From: Sphingobacterium bovistauri
GTDB lineage: Bacteria > Bacteroidota > Bacteroidia > Sphingobacteriales > Sphingobacteriaceae
Direction of reading: 5' to 3'
NCBI RefSeq assembly: GCF_020295405.1
Contig: NZ_JADEYP010000003.1
Coordinates: 62,001 to 126,000 of the forward strand
Length of the DNA: 64,000 nt
Shown here: one piece after another, positions 57,966 to 64,000 of the stretch
Position numbering within the stretch: position 1 is the stretch's first letter
How the letters are laid out: the number at the start of each line of letters is the position of its first letter
Notes under the pieces: generated by a model
What the model was told of the DNA's origin: nothing
The model's input: only the letters and a program-made list of their open reading frames with translations
Databases searched by the model: none
Position numbers and translations under genes: made by a program

Positions 57966-58532
57966 TCATTTAAAATAGACATCCACTTTTCTTGAGCCAT
58001 AATTTCCATTTTTTAATTTGATGTTTTTTTTAACGGACTTTAATCGCCCAATTTTTACTGCATATTGGAGAGCTTTGGATAATTGATCCCTTACAAATAC
58101 CCTTTTCATTTCTATTTCACAAAAATCTCTAATTTCATTCAAATATTTATATCCATTATTTAAATAGTCGGATTTTATTAATACCTCTAAAACAAATGTA
58201 TTTGAGCTTCTATTAGAATTTAAGCTAATAAAATATTCCTTATTATGTGCATTTTCTTTTTTAAATTTTATCAATTCCTCTGATTTATTAATACTACGGG
58301 GAATACGTGAATTCAAATTAAAAATTTTTGAACCATCAAAATTTAGTTTCTTGCCCAATTCTGATGCTAGGATATCACTTAACGGTCTGGTTTGATTTAA
58401 TATTCCGTATATATGAGAAGTTGAATGATTTAAAAATTCTGCTAATCCAACAATATTTAGGTCTATTATTGACATAATTAACTGCAGTCTTTTTGAAATT
58501 TGAGTTGAGTAATTATTTCTATCTGGTTTCAT
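57966..58532 (-). CDS. Helix-turn-helix protein, probable transcriptional regulator
   Basis: 188 residues. The N-terminal part reads like an XRE-type helix-turn-helix (SKRLQLIMSIIDLNIVGLAE; FLNHSTSHIYGILNQTRPLS as the turn and recognition helix; ASELGKKLNF). The C-terminal half (residues ~85-188) is Lys/Asn-rich and not recognised; FVLEVLIKSDYLNNGYKYLNEIRDFCE could be a winged-helix-like segment. It is transcribed divergently from the structured RNA/TlpA/SusC unit, with shared inverted repeats at 58533-58614. Local regulation of both units is likely but inferred. Confidence 0.65.
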   Translation of the reverse strand: MKPDRNNYSTQISKRLQLIMSIIDLNIVGLAEFLNHSTSHIYGILNQTRPLSDILASELGKKLNFDGSKIFNLNSRIPRSINKSEELIKFKKENAHNKEYFISLNSNRSSNTFVLEVLIKSDYLNNGYKYLNEIRDFCEIEMKRVFVRDQLSKALQYAVKIGRLKSVKKNIKLKNGNYGSRKVDVYFK

Positions 58533-58614
58533 ATTACCAAATAGAAAAATTTATTTACGCTAATAATTATCATAAAATTGCTTTTATTTAATTTTATGTT
58601 GTATATTTGGTAAT
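58533..58614. promoter_or_regulatory. Divergent control region with an 11-bp perfect inverted repeat
   Basis: ATTACCAAATA (58533-58543) and TATTTGGTAAT (58604-58614) are exact reverse complements separated by 60 bp. The left copy directly precedes the HTH gene's ATG on the - strand; the right copy overlaps the -7 element of the + strand promoter. Symmetric placement at both promoter edges is what one expects of operators for a regulator controlling itself and its divergent neighbour. Confidence 0.6.
58602..58609 (+). promoter_or_regulatory. Bacteroidota-type promoter for the structured RNA / TlpA-SusC unit
   Basis: TATATTTG is an exact TAnnTTTG -7 element; ATTG at 58577-58580, 21 bp upstream, is a near match to the TTTG -33 element. 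Transcription would start near 58615, giving a leader of about 520 nt before the ATG at 59136. Confidence 0.6.
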
Positions 58615-58640
58615 AATTAGAGGTATTTAAAATAAAAGTC

Positions 58641-58836
58641 TTGCGGCTGCATTTTCTCAGGCCGTAACGCAGGGCAGTAGTTTAAATATCCACATCTAAG
58701 CTTTTATGCTATATTTGCATGTAAAGATAGATGTGGGGCTACTGTAAATCCGTGTTACGTTAGGCCTGAGAACTGAAAAGTAGCCACGGTTTGTAGCTCC
58801 ACATGTATCTCGTGTAGGTGGTAATACACCAAACAA
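58641..58836 (+). ncRNA. Unrecognised structured RNA in a long 5' leader
   Basis: Hand folding gives a nested rod: 58645-58650 with 58780-58785; a perfect 10-bp helix TTCTCAGGCC (58654-58663) with 58763-58772; GTAAC (58664-58668) with 58754-58758; CAGTAG (58675-58680) with 58739-58744; CCACATCT (58690-58697) with 58729-58736; and an apical ATGC/GCAT helix. A second domain has GTTTG (58789-58793) with 58830-58834 enclosing CCACAT (58799-58804) with 58812-58818. GGTG at 58817-58820 can instead pair with CACC at 58827-58830, so two folds compete. No frame is open through it. It does not match riboswitch consensus sequences I know. Riboswitch, attenuator or sRNA are possible. Confidence 0.6.
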
Positions 58837-58861
58837 GACTCGTTAACCAAATAGGCGAGTT

Positions 58862-58906
58862 ATGAAAAAACAATTATTTAAAAACATTATAAGAAATCCT
58901 GAGTAG
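58862..58906 (+). CDS. Possible 14-residue leader peptide
   Basis: ATG at 58862 directly after a small hairpin (GACTCG 58837-58842 with CGAGTT 58856-58861); it reads MKKQLFKNIIRNPE and stops at TAG. A further hairpin (TGACAA 58923-58928 with TTGTCA 58933-58938, flanked by TCGGA/TCCGA) follows. Position in a structured leader is suggestive only. Confidence 0.2.
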   Translation: MKKQLFKNIIRNPE

Positions 58907-59128
58907 CTCGGAATCTTAAGTGTGACAAGATTTTGTCAATGCTCCGAATTCACGTTTAAAAAATAATTATCATTCTATAATATCACCAATTATAAACGTA
59001 ATTAAATTCGGCTTTCCCATTTATTATCAATTTTTAAAAGCTTGGTACATAGTAAAGTCCTGCTCAGGATCCATTTACTAGTTATATTTTACTATAAGTG
59101 CCAATGCCTTATTTACCAATTTAAACCC
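58907..59128 (+). other. Rest of the leader, with two hairpins
   Basis: No gene seen. Besides the 58908-58947 hairpin it contains TAGTAAA (59050-59056) with TTTACTA (59074-59080) enclosing TCCTG/CAGGA (59058-59062 with 59065-59069), a good two-part stem about 50 bases before the TlpA-like start. Confidence 0.5.
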
Positions 59129-59135
59129 ATGAAAA

Positions 59136-61148
59136 ATGAAAAATTTTTACAAGGTAGGGGCTTGTATTGCTTTAGTTGTCTTAAAAGAAAGTTTTTTAAA
59201 TAACATTTTAAAGATGTTTTGCAGGTTCATAAAACCAGCAAAAATCTTATACTTTAAAAGTCAAAATATTTTTTTCTGTTCATTTAAATTAAAACCTTTT
59301 GGTTCCACTGATATTGTGAAATTCAACTATCAAAATAGTTTAACAACTACCTGTTTTATTACCAACAAGAGCGAAATATATTTACATGTAGACGAATATG
59401 ATAAAAAAAAGTATAATAATATTCTCTCCGCTAGCGAAATGAAATCTTATGCTAAACATCTTCTCAATGAAATATATAAACCTCAAGAAGGATTAAAATT
59501 TATTTCTGAAGAATTCGATTTTGAAAATGTAATTAAGCGTAAAAGGTTAAATGTAGAAAAAATATGCAATTTTTTTTTACTAGTTCTTTCTCTTGTCAGT
59601 TCATTGAAATACATAATGATTTATAGTAAAGCTAAGTCTTATTTAGAATATCTTTCTAATCAGATTTATCAGCATCAATTAAAAAATACTGATATAATAA
59701 ATAAGAAAGAAATTGTAAGTAGATCAGAAAAGCGATCTAAAGTAACGGAGGTTAAAGAATTGAAGGGCTCTTGTAAAAAAGAAGGGGATAAAATATCATT
59801 TTTAAATAGTATCATATTATCCAATTTAAATTTTGTATTAATTCTATCAATATTTGCATTTTCCTCTAATGTGTTAATTGCGCAAGATGTTCAAAATGAG
59901 TCAATTCAACTAAATATTGGTGATACTATACCAATGGAGTTATGGACTGCACCATTAAAGTACATTAATAGTAATAATGAGTCTAAACATATGACGCTCA
60001 ATGATTACAAAAATCATAAATTAATAATATTGGATTTTTGGGCATCTTGGTGTTCTTCTTGTCTAGAAAGTATATATAAAGGAAATAAGCTGCGTAAGGA
60101 ATTTAATGATGAAATTATAATAATCCCCGTTAATAATGCCAAGTTTACAAGGGATAATTCTGATAAAATTTTAAGCAGTCTGAAAAGAATATCCGAAAAA
60201 GATTTCGTACCATTTACTATAGTAGATAACGGTACGATATCAAATTATTTTCCTCATTATTCATTACCTCATCTTGTATGGATAAATTCTGAAGGTGTTA
60301 TAGAAGCATCCTCTCATTCAATTGCATTAAATTATTCTGCAATAAAAGAATTAATAGTTAATAACAAAAATACAATTCTTATCAAGTCAGATAATTTAGA
60401 ATTTGATAAAAACAAAAAAATTGTGGAGCAATTTAAAATCCAAAATAGTGATATTATAAATTCTTCGATTTTTTTCTCTTCGTATATTGAAATGCTACCA
60501 ATAATTGCTGGTAATTTTTATAATAATGGAGATGAAAGTATATATAGGGTGTGTAATTATTCATTAACATACTTCATTAATATTGCATATAGAGAAAAAT
60601 ATCCCTCGATAAATAGAATTAAGCCATATCATTATATTTTTTCAAAAAACTTTAATCCAATAATTGTTGACTTGATAAAGAGTCCTAATTCTAATGAATC
60701 AAAATTTACATTTGAATTTAGCAAAAAAGGAAATATAAGTAGAGAAGAAGTTAGAGAGGAATTAATAAAAATATTATCAAATAAATTCAAATTTACGGTT
60801 TCTGTTTCTCAAAAGCCTACAAAAGTCTTAATAGTTGAGGATGGTCCCGAAATGAACTTACATTCTTTGATAAGTTCTTCAGAAAACACCTATTTAAGCG
60901 TTGATAATGATAATAATGAAAGAATAATGCAAAATTATTCCCTAGAATTTCTTGTTGCACATTTAGGTGGCAGACTTGAAATTCCAATTATTAATAATTC
61001 AAAATATAAAGAAAAGTTCACTTTTAGATTCCCACGAAAATTTGATTTCAATAACAAAGATCAAGTGATAAAATATTTATCCGATTTAGGATTTAAAATT
61101 TATGAGGATACTAAAATGTACGATTATTTAAAATTTAGTACTATTTGA
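59136..61148 (+). CDS. Membrane-anchored TlpA-like thiol-disulfide protein with unusual N-terminal extension
   Basis: 670 residues from the ATG at 59136. The thioredoxin-like domain spans about residues 255-400: IILDFWASWCSSCLESIYKG holds a CxxC active site (Cys at about 306 and 309) and SLPHLVWINSEG the cis-Pro region. Residues ~225-252 (LNFVLILSIFAFSSNVLIAQ) look like an internal signal sequence or membrane segment and ~143-163 (ICNFFLLVLSLVSSLKYIMIY) is another, so the thiol domain would face the periplasm. The ~140 N-terminal residues (FNYQNSLTTTCFITNKSEIY...) are not recognised. The C-terminal ~270 residues follow the pattern of TlpA proteins paired with SusC genes. The start is uncertain because a 24-codon frame from 59129 overlaps it. 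Confidence 0.75.
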   Translation: MKNFYKVGACIALVVLKESFLNNILKMFCRFIKPAKILYFKSQNIFFCSFKLKPFGSTDIVKFNYQNSLTTTCFITNKSEIYLHVDEYDKKKYNNILSASEMKSYAKHLLNEIYKPQEGLKFISEEFDFENVIKRKRLNVEKICNFFLLVLSLVSSLKYIMIYSKAKSYLEYLSNQIYQHQLKNTDIINKKEIVSRSEKRSKVTEVKELKGSCKKEGDKISFLNSIILSNLNFVLILSIFAFSSNVLIAQDVQNESIQLNIGDTIPMELWTAPLKYINSNNESKHMTLNDYKNHKLIILDFWASWCSSCLESIYKGNKLRKEFNDEIIIIPVNNAKFTRDNSDKILSSLKRISEKDFVPFTIVDNGTISNYFPHYSLPHLVWINSEGVIEASSHSIALNYSAIKELIVNNKNTILIKSDNLEFDKNKKIVEQFKIQNSDIINSSIFFSSYIEMLPIIAGNFYNNGDESIYRVCNYSLTYFINIAYREKYPSINRIKPYHYIFSKNFNPIIVDLIKSPNSNESKFTFEFSKKGNISREEVREELIKILSNKFKFTVSVSQKPTKVLIVEDGPEMNLHSLISSSENTYLSVDNDNNERIMQNYSLEFLVAHLGGRLEIPIINNSKYKEKFTFRFPRKFDFNNKDQVIKYLSDLGFKIYEDTKMYDYLKFSTI

Positions 61149-61150
61149 AA

Positions 61151-64000
61151 ATGATAAATATAAAATATACTATACTCTATATGGCTGCGGCAATGTTGCA
61201 ATTAACATTAATTTTCGCGCAAACGAAAACATTTAAAGTTTTAAATGAAATATCTCATATTCCAATAAGCGATGTAAATATTATAGATGTAAGGAGCAAT
61301 ATTTCGATATATACAGATTCTGCAGGCTTATTTAAAATTAATTTAGAAAAAAACTATGAATTCAAACTTAGTAAAATAGGCTTTAAAACAATAGTTCTGC
61401 ATTTAACATCGCAAAGCTCAAATGTTATATATATGCCAAGTGAAGAAAAATTGATTGAGGAAGCAATTGTTATACAAACTGGTTATCAATCATTAAACCC
61501 ACATCAATCCACAGGGGCTTCTCATAGTTTAAGTTCGTCAGATATTCAGAAACAAATAGGTCGTAATATTTTAGGTCGTATTAATAATTTGTCACCTGGG
61601 GTAAGGTTTGATAACAAATCAACAAACTCAGAGCTTCAGAAGTTAAATATTAGCATTCGAGGAATGAGTACGATAGACGGTCCGCGAGATCCTTTAATTG
61701 TTTTAGATGGATTTATATATGAAGGGGACATAGATAATATAGACCCAAATTCAGTAGAAAATATAACGATATTAAAGGATGCGGCTGCAACATCAATTTG
61801 GGGTGCTCGAGCAGGTAATGGTGTCGTAGTTATAACCTCTAAAAGAGGGATATCCAACGGGAAATTAAATGTAAATTTTTCATCAAATTTTAATATATCA
61901 GAAAAGGAAGATCTTTATAGAATATTTCAAATGCCAGCCAAAGAATATATAGCTTTTGAAAAGTTGGCTTTTGATAAAGGATTTTATGATTCTTCCATAA
62001 AATTTACTCCATATTTTGCTTTAACCCCAGCTGTGACGATTTTTGAAAAAGTAAAAAATGGTGCATTGTCTATCAATGAGGCTGATGAATATCTCAAAAA
62101 ATTTTATGAAATCGATGGACGTGATGACTATACTAAATATTTCCTTAGAAATTCAACTCTACAACAAAATATTGTTAATCTTAATGGTGGAAACAATTTT
62201 CATCGTTTTAATTTCTCCGCGTCAAATACTAATGAGAGAGGTGGATCATTCTCTAGTTATCGTAAGTTAAACTTAAATTTAAATGAGCGGATACAATTAC
62301 ATGAAAAGTTAGATGTATCTGTTACAGTAAATTTTGCGAAAAGCTTAATGAAACCTGGTTATAATCAGTATGCTTCATATACTGCACTAGGTAGATTTTA
62401 TCCTTACATGGATTTAGTTAATGATATAGGGGAAGCAAATATTATAGAAGACGTATATAATAAATCTTATACAGATAACTTTCGTAAAGGACTTTTAAAA
62501 TCTTGGGATTATAAGCCTTATGAGGATTTAAACTTCATTAAATATAATAATAATCTTCAGGAAATATATGCCGTTTTTCAATCAACATATAGAGTCATTC
62601 CGTCAATAAGTTTTAATGTTGCATACCAAACGCATAACCAAATTCAAGAGAATGACATTAATTATACTAAGGATAGTCGTCTTGCAAGAAATGAATATAA
62701 TGCTTTTGCTCAATATAATACTTCTACAAATGCAATGGTTTTCCCTGTGCCCGATGGTGGTATAAGAGATTTTTCTTATGCAAAAACACTATCAAACACA
62801 TTGCGTAGCCAATTGAATTATTCTCAATCACTTCAAAATATTGAATTGTCAAGTATTCTCGGTTTAGAAATGCGGGAGAAAATCACTGAAAATTCAAATT
62901 ATAAAACTTATGGGTATCAGGAAGATCCTTTAACCAGCTTACCTGTAGATTTTGTAAATAACTTTCCTTTAGAAATAACTAAGGGTACTGGGCGTATTTC
63001 AGGTTTTCCAAGATTTAACAAGGCTGTTAATAGGTTTGTAAGTTTGTATGGAAATTTATCTTTATCATGGAAAAATAAAGTTGGTGTATCGAGTAGTGTG
63101 AGAAGAGATGGGGCTAATATCTTTGGAGCTTTAACTAATGACAAATGGAAGCCATTTTGGTCAATTGGTGCTTTTTATGATATTACAAAAGAAGATTTCC
63201 TAGATTTCAGTTACTTTAACTATTTTAAAGTTAGAAGTACATATGGGTTTAGTGGCAATGTAGACTTGAGAAAGACTCCATTGCCACTTGCTAATACTTC
63301 ATCTAATTCACACTCACAGTTTCCTGCAATGGTAATTGGGACAATGAATGATCCATCACTTCGTTGGGAAGAAATTCGCCAATTAAACTTAGGATTAGAT
63401 TTTCAAACTAAAAATAATGTAGTTTCAGGTAATATCGATTTTTATCATAAAAAAGGGGAGAATTTATATGGTCTTTCTACATATGATTATACTACTTGGG
63501 GAAGACAAGGGTTTATTACTAAAAATGTAGCTTCCATGGCTGGAAAAGGTATGGATCTAATGTTAACTGTAAAAAATATCAATCGAAAAATTAACTGGTC
63601 TACTAGATATATTTTAGCTCTAAATAAAAGTATTACCAAAAAATATTATCGTCAAAACGTGGTAAACGCTTCTGCTTTCTTGAATGACGGAACGATAATT
63701 ACACCTGTTGAAGAATTACCACTTTATGGAATTGCTGGATTTAAATGGGGAGGATTGGATATAGAAGGAAATCCAAGGAGTTATGTTGATGGAGAAATAA
63801 GTAATAATTATGCTCAAATAATTAAGGAAGCTAATGAAAAGGGAATAGATGGAAATTTAATATTTTATGGATCAACTAAGCCTCAATTATTTGGCTCATT
63901 GGAGAACATTTTTACATTTAAGGATTTTTCATTTTCGTTTAATATTTCTTTCCAAGGAAACTATTATTTTCGGAAAGATGCTACAAGCTACTCAACTTTT
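61151..64000 (+). CDS. SusC-like TonB-dependent receptor, 3' end outside the window
   Basis: Open for 950 codons to the window edge, starting 2 bp after the TlpA-like stop (MINIKYTILYMAAAMLQLTL, signal peptide to FAQ). It has a short carboxypeptidase-regulatory-like domain (FKVLNEISHIPISDVNIIDV), a TonB-box region (LIEEAIVIQTGYQ), the plug (DPLIVLDGFIYEGDIDNIDP; ITILKDAAATSIWGARAGNG) and most of the barrel. A SusD partner would be expected beyond the window. Tight coupling to a TlpA-like protein suggests import of something needing thiol handling, such as a peptide or metal complex, rather than a plain glycan; inference. Confidence 0.9.
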   Translation, partial: MINIKYTILYMAAAMLQLTLIFAQTKTFKVLNEISHIPISDVNIIDVRSNISIYTDSAGLFKINLEKNYEFKLSKIGFKTIVLHLTSQSSNVIYMPSEEKLIEEAIVIQTGYQSLNPHQSTGASHSLSSSDIQKQIGRNILGRINNLSPGVRFDNKSTNSELQKLNISIRGMSTIDGPRDPLIVLDGFIYEGDIDNIDPNSVENITILKDAAATSIWGARAGNGVVVITSKRGISNGKLNVNFSSNFNISEKEDLYRIFQMPAKEYIAFEKLAFDKGFYDSSIKFTPYFALTPAVTIFEKVKNGALSINEADEYLKKFYEIDGRDDYTKYFLRNSTLQQNIVNLNGGNNFHRFNFSASNTNERGGSFSSYRKLNLNLNERIQLHEKLDVSVTVNFAKSLMKPGYNQYASYTALGRFYPYMDLVNDIGEANIIEDVYNKSYTDNFRKGLLKSWDYKPYEDLNFIKYNNNLQEIYAVFQSTYRVIPSISFNVAYQTHNQIQENDINYTKDSRLARNEYNAFAQYNTSTNAMVFPVPDGGIRDFSYAKTLSNTLRSQLNYSQSLQNIELSSILGLEMREKITENSNYKTYGYQEDPLTSLPVDFVNNFPLEITKGTGRISGFPRFNKAVNRFVSLYGNLSLSWKNKVGVSSSVRRDGANIFGALTNDKWKPFWSIGAFYDITKEDFLDFSYFNYFKVRSTYGFSGNVDLRKTPLPLANTSSNSHSQFPAMVIGTMNDPSLRWEEIRQLNLGLDFQTKNNVVSGNIDFYHKKGENLYGLSTYDYTTWGRQGFITKNVASMAGKGMDLMLTVKNINRKINWSTRYILALNKSITKKYYRQNVVNASAFLNDGTIITPVEELPLYGIAGFKWGGLDIEGNPRSYVDGEISNNYAQIIKEANEKGIDGNLIFYGSTKPQLFGSLENIFTFKDFSFSFNISFQGNYYFRKDATSYSTF

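Larger units (their letters stand above)
37965..58532 (-). mobile_element. Conjugation core of a CTnDOT-like integrative and conjugative element
   Basis: More than 20 genes all read leftward and encode relaxosome (MobA, MobB), coupling protein (MobC), primase-like protein, ParA, the Bacteroidota type IV secretion set (DUF4134, DUF4133, TraG, TraJ, TraK, TraL-like, TraM, TraN), an M23 peptidase, ArdC antirestriction and a DUF4099-like protein. The left edge lies between the pgi terminator and 37965; the right edge is unknown and the module at 58.5-64 kb may be cargo. Integrase, excisionase and the rteABC/tetQ regulators of CTnDOT are not in the window, so self-transfer cannot be concluded. A plasmid integrated or assembled here is a weaker alternative. 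Confidence 0.8.

Noticed and set aside
58641..58836. Cobalamin riboswitch upstream of a TonB-dependent receptor
   Set aside because: The conserved core boxes (GGGAA, GGTGnAAnTCC, GCCACTG in order) are not found; only short partial resemblances such as CTACTGTAAATCCG.
58641..58947. tmRNA or retron msr-msd
   Set aside because: No tRNA-like acceptor end with CCA or a tag frame ending in Ala-Ala, and no reverse transcriptase gene nearby.

Overview
The window looks like a chromosomal segment of a Bacteroidota species, most probably Sphingobacteriaceae (Sphingobacterium or Pedobacter type). The evidence is paired SusC/SusD outer-membrane genes, FecI/FecR regulation, promoters of the TAnnTTTG class, few Shine-Dalgarno sequences, and CTnDOT-type conjugation genes (DUF4133/DUF4134, TraJ, TraK, TraM, TraN). 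The assignment rests on gene families, since no rRNA gene is present.

Region 1 (1-10712) is a pectin and galacturonate locus on the + strand: the tail of a rhamnogalacturonan acetylesterase, a GH28 polygalacturonase, a GH105 unsaturated rhamnogalacturonyl hydrolase and a PL10 pectate lyase, then the isomerase route UxaC, UxaB, UxaA that takes galacturonate to 2-keto-3-deoxygluconate, and a LacI-family regulator with two TTAGGT/ACCTAA inverted repeats before it. No SusC/SusD pair or uronate transporter of this locus lies inside the window.

Region 2 (10745-15573) holds housekeeping genes: a small putative outer-membrane protein, a BioF/KBL-like PLP enzyme, an HU protein, a membrane-anchored TPR protein, a 29-residue very basic protein and ribonuclease G.

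Region 3 (15747-34611) is a second glycan locus: an S1 sulfatase, an ECF sigma/FecR/STN-SusC/SusD signalling set, GH16, GH29 alpha-fucosidase, a second SusC/SusD pair and a GH18 enzyme. The GH18 enzyme appears to carry a LamG domain inside its barrel and a membrane hairpin inside its C-terminal domain. The enzyme mix would suit a fucosylated, possibly sulfated glycoprotein glycan, but this is inference.

Region 4 (34664-37627) contains prfB (release factor 2), convergent to the GH18 gene and intact only through a classical +1 programmed frameshift, and divergently pgi.

Region 5 (about 37.7-58.5 kb, - strand) is the conjugation core of an integrative element. In transcription order it has a primase-like protein, MobA/MobB relaxosome, ParA, a small membrane protein, two DUF4134 proteins, DUF4133, the TraG/VirB4 ATPase, three tandem secreted paralogues, a secreted unknown, TraJ-K-L-M-N, a MobC coupling protein, an M23 peptidase, a 52-residue protein, ArdC antirestriction and a DUF4099-like protein. 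I found no integrase, excisionase, resistance gene or tRNA target in the window.

Region 6 (57966-64000) is visibly AT-richer: an HTH protein faces a divergent promoter, with an 11-bp perfect inverted repeat at both edges of the shared intergenic space. The rightward transcript begins with an unrecognised, strongly structured RNA of about 200 nt, followed by a membrane-anchored TlpA-like thiol protein with an unusual N-terminal extension and a SusC-like receptor that runs off the window. This regulator/RNA/thiol/receptor module is the part I find most likely to be undescribed.
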